Origin: Mobilicoccus sp032056465
GTDB taxonomy: Bacteria > Actinomycetota > Actinomycetes > Actinomycetales > Dermatophilaceae
Direction: 5' to 3' (one strand)
Assembly: GCF_032056465.1 (NCBI RefSeq)
Contig: NZ_DAMBCL010000012.1
Length of the DNA stretch: 64,000 bases
Below are positions 44,885 through 55,349 of the stretch, in pieces; position 1 is the stretch's first letter, and each line of letters begins with the position of its first letter. The notes under the pieces were generated by a model. It was not told the DNA's origin. It did no database searches and saw nothing but the letters and a program-made list of their open reading frames with translations. Made by a program: the position numbers and the translations under genes.

Positions 44885-46203
44885 TGGCCCTCCTCGCCGA
44901 ACGCGGACAGGTCGTAGCGGGCGGCGAGCACCCGACGCAGGTGCATCATCGCGGTGTAGGTGCAGAACAGCCGCAGCGGTTCGCCCGGCCGGCAGGCGAG
45001 GAACGCGTCGAGCGCCTCGTCGAGGTCGGGGATCACCGCCTCGGTGGCGACCCCGTCGTACTCGAGGCGCAACGCCATGTCGTAGGCGCGGATCCCGCTG
45101 GTGAGCGCGACGCCGCGCTCGCGCAGCGAGGCGAACGACACGTCGTAGAGCCAGCTCACGTCGCGTCCGTCGGCGGTGTTGTCGTTGATCGCGATCATCG
45201 TGGCGGCGGGGCGGCCGCCGTAGGTGCCGAGCGCGACCGTGAACCCGGCCGGGTTCTTCACGAGGACGAGTTCGAGCGTGCGTCCGTCGCCGAGGTCGAC
45301 GACCTCACCCCGACCGAACGGCGGCGCGAGCTGCGCGAGCGAGGTGGCCGTCGTGGCCGGGTCGAACGCGTCCCCGAGGACCACCCGCGCGGTGGTGCTC
45401 GCGGCGGTCGCGTTGATCATGGCGGCGAGTCCCCGCTGGCGCAGGTGCACCGGGCCCACGTGCGGACCGGCACCGAACTCGACGACGAACTCCTCCCCGT
45501 CACCGGGGACCGGACGCAGCAGTCCGTCGGCCCCCGTGGGCGGCGGCGGCTCGAAGACCGTCGCGTCGACGTCGGCCTCCCGGAGTTCGGGCAGGCGATC
45601 GGCGATCGTGTCGTGCAACCCGAAGTACGTGACGGGAGCGGTCATCTGGCGGGCGTGCTTGGCGACGAACGGGTCGTCACGGTTGACGACGACCCCCCGG
45701 GTGGCCTGGACGCCGAGCCTGCGGAGGAGGTCGGCGGTGAAGTCGATCTCGGCGAAGCGGTCGAGCTGGTCGCGGGCCACGTTGAGCAACAGCGCGTGGG
45801 TCGGAGCGACGACCTTCGCGAAGTGCAGCGCGTGCGCCTCGTCGAGTTCCAGGACGGCCGCGTCGGCACTCAACCGGCCGTTCAACCCCACCTCGCCGAG
45901 CATCGAGGAGATGACCCCGCGAGTGAAGTTGCTCCCGGTCGGGTTGCTGAACACCGCCAGTCCGTGCGCGCGAAGGATGGCGGCGAGCATGCGGGTCGTC
46001 GTCGTCTTGCCGTTCGTGCCGGTGACGACGACGACGTGCGGCACGTCACGCAGCGCCGTCGCGAGGAACCGCGGGTCGATGCGTTCGGCGAGGAGCCCGG
46101 GCATCGCCGAACCGCCACCACCCCGTAGGCGTGCGGCCACGCGGGCCGCCTTGCCGGCGAGCACGGCGAGGGGCGTACGGGGGGCGGCTGTTCTCCGGGG
46201 CAC
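44881..46203 (-). CDS. murT: Lipid II isoglutaminyl synthase, Mur ligase-like subunit
   Basis: 440 residues. Walker A G-T-N-G-K-T-T-T at 62-69, Mur ligase middle domain (L-E-L-D-E-A-H), and the C-terminal DUF1727 domain (N-D-N-T-A-D-G-R-D-V-S-W-L-Y-D-V). With GatD it amidates the second stem residue of lipid II. The four-cysteine zinc ribbon described in S. aureus MurT is not seen: the only cysteines are two near the C-terminus. Confidence 0.92.
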   Translation of the reverse strand: MPRRTAAPRTPLAVLAGKAARVAARLRGGGGSAMPGLLAERIDPRFLATALRDVPHVVVVTGTNGKTTTTRMLAAILRAHGLAVFSNPTGSNFTRGVISSMLGEVGLNGRLSADAAVLELDEAHALHFAKVVAPTHALLLNVARDQLDRFAEIDFTADLLRRLGVQATRGVVVNRDDPFVAKHARQMTAPVTYFGLHDTIADRLPELREADVDATVFEPPPPTGADGLLRPVPGDGEEFVVEFGAGPHVGPVHLRQRGLAAMINATAASTTARVVLGDAFDPATTATSLAQLAPPFGRGEVVDLGDGRTLELVLVKNPAGFTVALGTYGGRPAATMIAINDNTADGRDVSWLYDVSFASLRERGVALTSGIRAYDMALRLEYDGVATEAVIPDLDEALDAFLACRPGEPLRLFCTYTAMMHLRRVLAARYDLSAFGEEGQ

Positions 46204-46207
46204 GGCG

Positions 46208-47092
46208 TCAGCCTAACGGCGGCCGGGCACGGTTCTTTTCGGACACGGCGGGCGGGGCCGGCAGGGCGTCGAGCCCCGCGGAGACGAGGGCGACGAGGGT
46301 CGCACACACGACGCCCATCGCCCCGAGCACGACGGCGCCGACGACGACGTTCGAGGTCTCGCCGTGAGTCACCATCCCCGCGAGGAGCAGGAACACCCCG
46401 GCGAGCAGCGCGCCGGCGAACGCCGGCAGGGCGTGGCGGCGCAGGACCGACCCGGTCGGGGACTCCACGCGGATCGGTCCGGTCCAGGCGGCGTCGACCC
46501 GGCGGGACGTGCGGTCGGCGAGCAGCAGTCCGAGGCCCGCGAACACCGCGCACACGCCGTAGGCGGCGATGACGTCGCTGGGTCGGTGCCAGCGTTGGAG
46601 GAGGACGGCCGCGCCGGTGAGGGTCCCCGCCCCGGCGGCCAGGAGGGCGACCACGCGCCGCCATCGGGCCGGGACGACGAACAGTGCCGCGAGGACGAGC
46701 GAGGTGACGACGGTGACGTGACCGCTCGGCAGGGTGTTCTCCGAGCCGATGCCGTGGTCGGGGCGAGGCAGGCCCGCCTTGAGGATCTGGGTGGCGACGT
46801 TCGCGCCCGCGACGAGGACGATCGCGGCGAGCCCGCGGGACGTGCGTCGGCGGGCGAGGGCGAGGAGCACGGCGATGACGAGGACGACCGCGATGAACTC
46901 GACGCTCACGAGGCCCAGCCACTCCTCGAGGATCCGGGACGTGCGCCAGGGCACGGCCACCGACCACCGACTTCGCTCGTCGGCGCGCTGCCCGAGGTGG
47001 GTCCACACGACGAGGACGACGCACGCCGCCACCGCCAGCCCGCCCAGCGCGACCAACACCCGGCCGACCCGACCGGTTCCCCACCCGCTCAT
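46208..47092 (-). CDS. PAP2 family phosphatase
   Basis: 294 residues from ATG 47092. The acid-phosphatase signature is split over helices: K-A-G-L-P-R-P-D, then P-S-G-H, then R-W-H-R-P-S-D. About eight membrane helices; the last third extends beyond the usual PAP2 core. Likely substrates are lipid phosphates, such as undecaprenyl pyrophosphate recycling, which suits its place beside murT. Its stop lies 4 bases from the murT start, so the three genes probably form one operon. Confidence 0.9.
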   Translation of the reverse strand: MSGWGTGRVGRVLVALGGLAVAACVVLVVWTHLGQRADERSRWSVAVPWRTSRILEEWLGLVSVEFIAVVLVIAVLLALARRRTSRGLAAIVLVAGANVATQILKAGLPRPDHGIGSENTLPSGHVTVVTSLVLAALFVVPARWRRVVALLAAGAGTLTGAAVLLQRWHRPSDVIAAYGVCAVFAGLGLLLADRTSRRVDAAWTGPIRVESPTGSVLRRHALPAFAGALLAGVFLLLAGMVTHGETSNVVVGAVVLGAMGVVCATLVALVSAGLDALPAPPAVSEKNRARPPLG

Positions 47093-47316
47093 CCCTGCGT
47101 GCCTCCACCCCTCGTCCGGGACCCGCGGAGCCGACGTGGCCCCGAGTGTTCGACCCCTCTCCACAAGAGTGCCGTACGCAGCGGCAACCTCCGGCCCCGG
47201 CACGGACGCCTGCGCGTCGGCACATCCCTGAGGTCTGGGTGGGGTCGGCTCCGGGACCCCCGATGGGTCGTCGGTGGCCGGGGATACGCTGAACTCCCTG
47301 AACGAGGAGGACTGCG

Positions 47317-48806
47317 GTGTCGGAAGTCGAGTCGGGCGGGCGGTGCCGCGTCGCCGTGGTGGGCGGCGGGGTGAGCGGCCTGCGCGCCGCGCGACGCCTC
47401 GCCGAGGCCGGGGCGGAGGTCACCGTCCTCGAGTCCTCCCCGCGGCTCGGTGGACAGATCCGCACCGTCGAGGTCGCCGGTGTCCCCGTCGACGCGGGTG
47501 CGGAGGCGATGCACCTCGGCGCGCCCGGTGTCGCCGAGCTCCTCGATGCGCTCGACCTTCGCGAGGACATGGTGACGGCCCGCCCCGGGGCGTCGTGGAT
47601 CGTCACGCCCAAGGGGCTGCGCCGGCTGCCGGCCGGCGTGGGGCCCGCCGGGCCCACGCGCCTGCGACCCGTCCTGCGCAGCGGGGTCATGACGGTACCG
47701 GGGCTCGTGCGCGCCGGGCTCGAACCGGTCCTCGCCCGCACCGCCGGCACGACCGACCTCTCCCCCGGTCACGACCGCTCGGTCGGGGAGTTCGTCGGGT
47801 CGCGGTTCGGCGCCCAGGTCGTCGACCGGTTCGTCGACCCCCTCCTCGGAAGCCTCCACGCCGGTGACGTGCGCGCGTTGAGCCTGCGCGCGACGGCGCC
47901 CTCGCTCGTCCCCGCCGCCACGACGGGCCGGTCGCTCGTCCGCGGTCGGCGACCCTCGCCGCGCCCGAAGCCGGGGGTGGCCGCGGCCCCGCCGATGTCG
48001 TTCGTCTCCTGGAGCGCGGGGCTGCAGCGTGTCGTCGACGCCCTCGCCGACGGGCTGGACGTCGCGACGAACGCGCCGGTCGAGTCCGTCACCGCCGCGG
48101 AACCGGGTGCGGTCCATCGCTACCACCTCGTCGTCGGCGGCCCGACCCCGCGCACCCTCGACGTCGACGGCATCGTCCTCGCGACCCCCGGCGACGTGGC
48201 CGCCCGGCTTCTCCGTCACCTCGCCCCGGCGGCCGCGTCCCCCCTCACGCAGACCGACCGGGCATCGGTCGCGACGATCGTCCTCGCCTATCCGCGCCGG
48301 GTCGTCGACGCCCTGCCCGCGTTCCGCGGCACCGGGGTGCTCGTGCCCTCGAGCGTGGGGTCGCTGCTCAAGGCGGCGACGTTCCTCACGACCAAGTGGC
48401 CGCAGCTCGACCACCCGGAGTGGTACTTCGCCCGTCTGTCGGCGGGTCGCGCCGGCGACGCCCGCCTCGCCGGACTCGACGACGACGAACTCCTCGCCCG
48501 CGTGCGGCGCGACCTGCGCACGTTCATCGGCCTCGACGTCGCGCCCCGTCACGTGCACGTGCAGCGGTGGCCCGACGCGATGCCGCAGCTCACCGTCGGT
48601 CACCCCGACCGCATGACCACCGCTCGCGCCGCGCTGCCCGCCGGTCTCACGATCACCGGGTCGTCCTACGACGGCGTCGGCATCGCCTCCTGCCTCACCG
48701 CCGCGGCCCGCGCCGCGGACACCCTGCTCGACCAGCTCGCCGAGCTCGACCGCGCCATCCCGTCCACTCGGCCCGACCGCACCGCCGCGCAAGGAGACAC
48801 GCCCGC

Positions 48807-48810
<4 letters not shown>
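47317..48810 (+). CDS. hemY: HemY-type protoporphyrinogen/coproporphyrinogen oxidase
   Basis: 497 residues from GTG 47317 (GAGGAGG site). FAD Rossmann motif V-V-G-G-G-V-S-G-L at about 13-21, then E-S-S-P-R-L-G-G-Q-I-R. C-terminal G-S-S-Y-D-G-V-G-I completes the FAD site. Actinobacterial HemY proteins mostly act in the coproporphyrin-dependent heme route (CgoX). No other heme genes lie in this window. Its last codons overlap the next gene start (ATGA). Confidence 0.88.
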
Positions 48811-50030
<1,220 letters not shown>

Positions 50031-50036
50031 GGTCAC

Positions 50037-50747
50037 TCAGGTCGATCGGGACAACACGCCCAACCGCCGGGCGAGGAGCAGGCACATCACCGACCAGGGC
50101 ACGAGCGAGCCGACTCCGAACGCGAGTCCGACGGGGCCGGCCACCGTCGACGGCACGAGCATGAGCACCCCGGAGGCGAGCGCCCAGACCCCGGTCGCGC
50201 GAGAGAACAGCGACGAGCGCAGCAGCGCGGACGCGAACAGCAGCAGCACGATCGCGCCGAGTTCGTAGTAGACGAGGAAGGCCGTCCCCTTCCACGCCGC
50301 GAGCTGCGCCTCGCCCGCAGCGAGGAGGACGAGGCGATCCTGGCCGGTGGCGTCCGCGTACCGCCCCGCGAGGTGGAGGAGTTCGACCGCGGGGTTGGAC
50401 GCCATGTACGACGCCATCTGGAGTACGCCCAGCACGAGCGCGATGGTCACGACACCTCGGTGCTCGCGCCACAGGCAGATCGCGAGGGCGACGTAGAGCA
50501 GCAGCACGAACACGTTGTTGACGACGTACAGGGCATCGAGCGAAACGAGTCCGAGCAGCGGCTCCCGGGCCATGAGGTCGAGCACCTCGGGGGCGGTGTG
50601 GGGCGGGGGCCACACCGCGAAGACGACGAGCTGGACGACGATGAGCGCGACCGACCCGAGCGCCGCCGCCGCGCCCGTGCGCACTGTGCCGCGCCAGGCG
50701 GCGACCTCCGGCTCCGAGATCGGTCGAGGAAGCGGCGGCGCGCTCAT
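50037..50747 (-). CDS. Membrane protein, DUF4386-like
   Basis: 236 residues with about six helices. It matches the DUF4386 type in size and topology (conserved-looking L-Y-V-V-N-N-V-F loop and a Y-E-L-G-A helix), though I give that name only moderate weight. Convergent with the radical SAM gene and 25 bases downstream of the SnoaL-like gene on the same strand. Function unknown. Confidence 0.72.
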   Translation of the reverse strand: MSAPPLPRPISEPEVAAWRGTVRTGAAAALGSVALIVVQLVVFAVWPPPHTAPEVLDLMAREPLLGLVSLDALYVVNNVFVLLLYVALAICLWREHRGVVTIALVLGVLQMASYMASNPAVELLHLAGRYADATGQDRLVLLAAGEAQLAAWKGTAFLVYYELGAIVLLLFASALLRSSLFSRATGVWALASGVLMLVPSTVAGPVGLAFGVGSLVPWSVMCLLLARRLGVLSRST

Positions 50748-50772
50748 CGTCGTGGCCTCGGACGTCGTGGGC

Positions 50773-51144
50773 TCAGACGGCGGGGGTGAAGAAGTACGTC
50801 GTGTGCTCGACGATGCGGTCCCGGGCGTTGTCGAACCGGAAGAACGCGGCGAACCCCATGGTCGTGCGGCCGCCCTCCTTGAGTTCGCCCTCGAAGGTGC
50901 CGTGCGCCGCGGCGGAGGTGCCGTCGATGACCACCTCGCGGATGACGTGCCGCCCGGAGGCGAGCTTGCGGCCGCGGGTGTAGTAGTCGCGGAGGCCGTC
51001 GAGACCGGTGATCGGCGGGTAGCCGGGGCGGCGGTAGAGGATCTCGCCGCCGAAGTAGTCGAGTGCCGCGTCGATGTCGTCGCGATCGAGCGCGTCGTAG
51101 TAGCCCTGCACCGTCGCCCGCACCGAGGACTGCTCCGCCATCAT
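50773..51144 (-). CDS. SnoaL/NTF2-like domain protein
   Basis: About 122 residues from ATG 51144 or 51141 (AAGGAG site favours 51141). A single cone-shaped NTF2-like domain: Y-Y-D-A-L-D-R-D-D at the start, G-G-E-I-L-Y-R-R-P, and the closing beta strands with H-T-T-Y-F. Such proteins range from ester cyclases to ligand-binding proteins; nothing here gives the substrate. Confidence 0.82.
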   Translation of the reverse strand: MMAEQSSVRATVQGYYDALDRDDIDAALDYFGGEILYRRPGYPPITGLDGLRDYYTRGRKLASGRHVIREVVIDGTSAAAHGTFEGELKEGGRTTMGFAAFFRFDNARDRIVEHTTYFFTPAV

Positions 51145-51241
51145 CCGCTCCTTCGATCGACCCGGTTGGTGCGCCCAGACTACGGCCGTCCGCACCACAG
51201 GTGCCGCCTCGACCCTCCCGACTCGACCCGACCACGAGATC

Positions 51242-51301
51242 GCAGCCGACGATGTGGTGAGGGGGCTGCCATGACGACCTCCTCGCCACATCGTCGGCTG
51301 C
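51242..51301. repeat. 16-bp inverted repeat with 28-base loop
   Basis: GCAGCCGACGATGTGG (51242-51257) is perfectly complementary to 51286-51301. It lies between the NlpC/P60 stop (51312) and the SnoaL-like start, so a terminator for the former is the simplest reading; the loop is longer than usual. Confidence 0.75.
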
Positions 51302-51311
51302 ATCCTCGGCG

Positions 51312-52394
51312 TCAGGGGATGACGCGGACGGCGCCGGCGTACTCACCCTTGGTGTCGTACTCGCTCAGGGACATCACCTCGACACTGCGGGCGGAGTTCG
51401 GCGACTGGAGGATCATGTCGTCGCCGAGATGCACGGCGACGTGCCGGATGCGGCTGCCACCGGGCGTGGACGCGAAGAAGACGAGATCGCCGCGGCGCAG
51501 GTCGGAGCGCTCGACCTTGGGGAATCCCGAGGTGTTGAGCTGCGGACCGGAGTCGCGCGGCAGCGTGATGCCGTGGTGGTGGAAGATCGTCGAGGTGAAG
51601 CCGGAGCAGTCGAAGCCCCACGCGCTCACGCCCGCCCAGAGGTAGCGGAGCCCGAGGAATCGCAGCCCCGTGGCGATGACGTCCTCGACGGTCGGCGTCG
51701 GGGGCTTCCGGCCCGGGGCGCGGAGGGTGACGTCCCGCCGACGCACGAGGGCCCACCCGCCTCCGGGGATCGCCACCCGGACGACACCGTGCCCGGCGCC
51801 GAGCACCGGGAGTGCGGTGTCGAACGAGACCGGGAGTCCGCGCCGGCCGCCCAGCGGCGTGCCGTACAGCCGGGCGCGTGAAGCCCTGACGATCGCCGTG
51901 GACGTCGAGGACGTGAGCTGCGCGAATCGCTCGTCGGCGACGAGCTGGCACACCGGGACCCACCCCGGATACCCGCGAGGGTCGCGCGGGGTGGGCTGGT
52001 CCACGACGAGGATCCTGGCCCAGTCGCCGTCGATGCGGTCGACGATCACCCGACGCCCGAACATCGCCTGGGTCTCGAGCTTGCTGCCCTCGCTCAACCA
52101 CGCGCGGATGGCGGTGTCGGGCATCGCCGCGTTCCACGCGTCGAGGTCGACGGGGTTCGTGAGGGACGGGCGGTCGAGCGGCCTCGCGAGACGTGGTTCG
52201 CTCCACGCCGTCGCCACGGACACCTGCACGAACGCGGTGACACCGGGAACGATGCCGGTGCCACCGGGCCGCGGGAGATGACGGCGGGCCGGGCCCGGGG
52301 CCGCCGAGGCCGGGTTCGCGGCGCCCACGGTGAGGGCGGCACCGGCCGCACCGGCCAGGAGCGCACGGCGTGAGATGTCGGAGTCATGGGTCAT
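51312..52394 (-). CDS. Tat-exported NlpC/P60 family peptidoglycan hydrolase
   Basis: 360 residues from ATG 52394. A twin-arginine signal, S-R-R-A-L-L-A-G-A, opens the protein, with cleavage likely near A-S-A-A. Middle SH3-like domains (about 45-230) precede the NlpC/P60 domain: catalytic Cys263 in F-D-C-S-G-F and His318 in R-H-V-A-V-H. It cuts the D-Glu to meso-DAP (or L-Lys) link of peptidoglycan stems. Export by Tat rather than Sec is unusual for this family. Confidence 0.9.
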   Translation of the reverse strand: MTHDSDISRRALLAGAAGAALTVGAANPASAAPGPARRHLPRPGGTGIVPGVTAFVQVSVATAWSEPRLARPLDRPSLTNPVDLDAWNAAMPDTAIRAWLSEGSKLETQAMFGRRVIVDRIDGDWARILVVDQPTPRDPRGYPGWVPVCQLVADERFAQLTSSTSTAIVRASRARLYGTPLGGRRGLPVSFDTALPVLGAGHGVVRVAIPGGGWALVRRRDVTLRAPGRKPPTPTVEDVIATGLRFLGLRYLWAGVSAWGFDCSGFTSTIFHHHGITLPRDSGPQLNTSGFPKVERSDLRRGDLVFFASTPGGSRIRHVAVHLGDDMILQSPNSARSVEVMSLSEYDTKGEYAGAVRVIP

Positions 52395-52820
52395 CGGTCT
52401 GTCCTCTCGGGTCACCGCCGGAGGCGGCATGGACATGCGGGCCGACATCGGACCGGCGACACCACCCACCCGGCGCGCGCAGGTCCGCGAATCCATCATG
52501 ACCCCAGAGGGGTTCACGCCCGCACCCACGAGCTCCCCATCAGCGCGCCGGACCTCGGCCCGGGGAGAGGACGCCGACCCTCACCGTCGTCGGCGACACG
52601 TTCCCCACTTCTGTCCGCTGAGACGGGCGACACCCAGGTGCAGCGCCGTCTCGTCGCGGAGGAAACGTGCTTCGAGACCACAACTGAGACGTGGATCACA
52701 AGGTCACGACTCGGTATCGACCAGGACCGCATCTCCCCACCTGTCTATCGCCACGGTGACGAATCCCCCTACGGTGCCTGACACCGAGCCGCAACCGCGG
52801 CCCAGAGTCAGGAGAAGCGC
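52395..52820. other. Divergent intergenic region, NlpC/P60 versus M28 peptidase
   Basis: About 425 bases. It must hold both promoters; TACGGT at 52770-52775 is a possible -10 for the M28 side. A 7-bp stem around 52621-52654 (GAGACGG/CCGTCTC) is the only clear hairpin. No gene or known riboswitch seen. Confidence 0.4.
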
Positions 52821-53024
52821 CTGAGGAACCCCCGCCGTACCACCACCGTGGCCCTGGTCGTCACCGGCCTGTCCTTCACCGGCGTCGCAGCGGCGACGGC
52901 CGCCCCGGCCGTCTCGACGTCCACCAGCTCCGCGGTCACCACCGCGAGGACCCGCGAGGCCCCCGGCAAGGACGACCTGCAACGCTCGGCAAGCTGCGCC
53001 GCCAGGTCAGCGCCGACTCCGTGA
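52821..53024 (+). pseudogene. Frameshifted signal-peptide fragment of the M28 peptidase gene
   Basis: From CTG 52821 (CAGGAG ribosome site 6 bases upstream) this frame encodes a clear signal peptide: R-N-P-R-R, a hydrophobic core, then A-A-T-A-A-P-A. It runs to TGA at 53022-53024. No ATG, GTG or TTG lies between the upstream in-frame stop (52779) and the CTG. Adding one base near 52980-52983 joins it smoothly to the M28 frame (K-D-D-L-x-T-L-G-K-L-R-R). Confidence 0.7.
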
Positions 53025-54349
53025 TGGCGCACCTCCGGCGGTTCGAGGACCTCGCGAAGGCGAACGGCGGCAACCGCGCCGCCGGCACCCCCGGGTACGA
53101 GGCCACCGCCGCCTACGTCGAGAAGGAGCTGAAGAACGCCGGGTACAAGCCCACCCGGCAGTACTTCGAGTTCCGCTTCGAACAGGTCACCAGGACGAGC
53201 CTCACGCAGGTCAGCCCGCAGCAGCGCAGCGTCGAGCACAACCCGATGTCCTACAGTCCCGGCGCGCCGGCCGGTGGCATCACGGCCGACCTCGTCGTCC
53301 CCGCCGTCGCCACCGGCTGCGACGCCGCCGCCTGGCAGGGGGTCCAGGCCACCGGCAAGATCGCGCTCGTCCAGCGCGGCACGTGCTCCTTCGCCGTCAA
53401 GTCGCAGATGGCCAAGGCCGCCGGCGCCTCCGCCGCGATCATCTACAACAGCACCGACGACGCGCTGAGCGGCACCCTCGGTGGCCCCGCCCCCGACTAC
53501 GTGCCCACCACCGGCATCACGAAGGCCGACGGAGAATCCCTGCTCGCCGCTACCAAGGCCGGTCCCGTCAGGATGACGTTCGTGCTCGACAAGATCATGG
53601 AGCAGCGCAAGACCTTCAACATCATCGCGGAGACCCCGTGGGGCAGCTCCGACAACGTCGTCATGGTGGGCGCGCACCTCGACTCGGTGACCGGCGGCCC
53701 CGGCATCAACGACAACGGCTCCGGCTCGGCGGCGATCCTCGAGGTCGCCCGGGAACTCAACAAGCAGAGCAACATCCAGGGCAACCTCAAGCGCATGCCG
53801 AACAAGGTGCGTTTCGCCTGGTGGGGCGCGGAGGAGATCGGTCTGCTCGGCTCGACCCACTATGTGAACGACCTCGTCGCCACCAAGCCCGACCAGCTGA
53901 AGAAGATCGCGACCTACCTCAACTTCGACATGGTCGGTTCCCCGAACTACATCATCGGCGTCTATGACGCCGACCAGTCGACCTACAAGGCGCCCGTGCC
54001 GGTCCCGCCGGGCTCCGTCGCGACCGAGAAGGTCTTCACCGACTACTTCGACGCCGTCAAGCAGCCGTGGGTCGACACCCAGTTCTCGGGGCGCTCCGAC
54101 TACCAGGCGTTCATCGTCAACGGCGTTCCCGCCTCCGGCCTGTTCACCGGTGCCGACGGCAAGAAGAGCGCCGAGGAGAAGGCCCTGTTCGGCGGCACGG
54201 TCGGGGAGACCTACGACCCGAATTACCACACGCCCCAGGACGACCTGACGAACATCGACAAGACGGCGTTGGAGATCAACAGCGACGCGATCGCGCACGC
54301 CGTGCTCACCCTCGCCACCAGCACCAAGGTCGTCAACGGCCGCAGCTGA
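53021..54349 (+). CDS. M28 family aminopeptidase with PA domain (mature part; N-terminus frameshifted)
   Basis: About 442 residues in one frame. A PA domain (about 90-190) is inserted before the zinc site. Metal ligands are in V-G-A-H-L-D, N-D-N-G-S-G-S, W-W-G-A-E-E-I-G, N-F-D-M-V-G and the C-terminal Y-H-T-P-Q-D-D. It resembles the secreted Streptomyces griseus aminopeptidase. The signal peptide is encoded in the preceding frame, one base out of register, so as written the enzyme would not be exported. Either a genuine inactivating deletion or a sequence error. Confidence 0.85.
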   Translation: MMAHLRRFEDLAKANGGNRAAGTPGYEATAAYVEKELKNAGYKPTRQYFEFRFEQVTRTSLTQVSPQQRSVEHNPMSYSPGAPAGGITADLVVPAVATGCDAAAWQGVQATGKIALVQRGTCSFAVKSQMAKAAGASAAIIYNSTDDALSGTLGGPAPDYVPTTGITKADGESLLAATKAGPVRMTFVLDKIMEQRKTFNIIAETPWGSSDNVVMVGAHLDSVTGGPGINDNGSGSAAILEVARELNKQSNIQGNLKRMPNKVRFAWWGAEEIGLLGSTHYVNDLVATKPDQLKKIATYLNFDMVGSPNYIIGVYDADQSTYKAPVPVPPGSVATEKVFTDYFDAVKQPWVDTQFSGRSDYQAFIVNGVPASGLFTGADGKKSAEEKALFGGTVGETYDPNYHTPQDDLTNIDKTALEINSDAIAHAVLTLATSTKVVNGRS

Positions 54350-54561
54350 TCGAGCCGGGTCCGCCCGGATCACGCCGAGCCGGGGGTGGGGACGACTCTC
54401 GTCTCCACCCCGGCAGCGTGCTCGGAGCCGACTCCGACGGGCAGGCCCCTCCCGGTGTCCTCGTCGGGCGTCTAGGGTGCGAGTTCGGACGTTCGGTCCG
54501 CGCGACGGACGACGACGGCGCACAACCCCCTCGCCCTCGACCCCAGGATCGGCAGGACCCC

Positions 54562-55077
54562 ATGGACATCGTGCTCGCGCAGGGTGACATCACGACGTAC
54601 GACGTGGACGCGATCGTCAACGCCGCCAATCACTCCCTGCTCGGAGGCGGGGGCGTCGACGGTGCCATCCACCGGGCCGGCGGGCCGGCGATCCTCGCCG
54701 AGTGTCGGCGCATCCGGCAGGAGGAGTGGCCCGAGGGTCTGCCCACCGGAGAGGCCGTCGTGACGACCGGGGGCGACCTGCCCGCGAGGCACGTCATCCA
54801 CACCGTCGGACCCACCTGGGCGAAGACCGAGGACAGGTCCGACCTCCTGCGATCCTGCTACCGCACCAGCTTGCGCGTCGCCGATGAGATCGGTGCGAGG
54901 ACGGTCGCGTTCCCACTCGTATCCGCCGGCGTGTACCGCTGGCCGAAGGACGACGCCGTGCGCCTCGCCGTGACGACCCTGCGCGACACCCCCACCCAGG
55001 TCACCACGTCGACCCTGGTCCTCTTCGACCACGCCACCTACGAACTCGCCCGGCAGGTGGTGGCGGGCCTGACCTGA
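54562..55077 (+). CDS. Macrodomain protein, O-acetyl-ADP-ribose deacetylase type
   Basis: 171 residues from ATG 54562. A single MacroD-type domain: G-D-I-T near 8-11, N-A-A-N-H-S-L-L-G-G-G-G-V-D-G-A-I-H, and the S-A-G-V-Y-R-W-P phosphate loop. Such enzymes hydrolyse O-acetyl-ADP-ribose or ADP-ribosyl-glutamate. It is a single-gene unit; no ADP-ribosyltransferase or sirtuin lies beside it. Confidence 0.93.
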   Translation: MDIVLAQGDITTYDVDAIVNAANHSLLGGGGVDGAIHRAGGPAILAECRRIRQEEWPEGLPTGEAVVTTGGDLPARHVIHTVGPTWAKTEDRSDLLRSCYRTSLRVADEIGARTVAFPLVSAGVYRWPKDDAVRLAVTTLRDTPTQVTTSTLVLFDHATYELARQVVAGLT

Positions 55078-55349
55078 CCGAGGGTTCGCGCAGGACCCAC
55101 CCCGAGACCGACGACCGCGTGTCCTCCCGGCTGCGCCTCGTGGCGTGCGTCCACCGGGACATCGGCGCAGCACAGTGTCCCGGCTGGGGATCCGTGTCTC
55201 CACCCGGGCGAGGCGCTCCGGCTGTCGGCCTCCGAACACCGTTCTCCTCCGGCCGTGCCCACCCCGCGGCGAGCCCCGGCCATCGTCGCGCCTCCTCGTC
55301 GCCTCATCGCCCGTGGCTTCCTTCCCCGGGCGCCACGTGACTCACGCCC

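Noticed and set aside
51170..51274. A 30-codon ORF on the minus strand starting inside the inverted repeat, with a GGAGG site.
   Set aside because: Arg-rich translation without recognisable features, and start site buried in the hairpin.
52501..52620. A possible c-di-AMP (ydaO) riboswitch upstream of the NlpC/P60 gene, suggested by GTGAACCCC and GACGGTGAGGG.
   Set aside because: The conserved blocks are in the wrong order and the CCGAC-GCTAACCCG block is absent.
52615..52660. A 7-bp stem hairpin in the NlpC/M28 intergenic region as a terminator.
   Set aside because: The stem is short, the loop is long, and no gene ends nearby.
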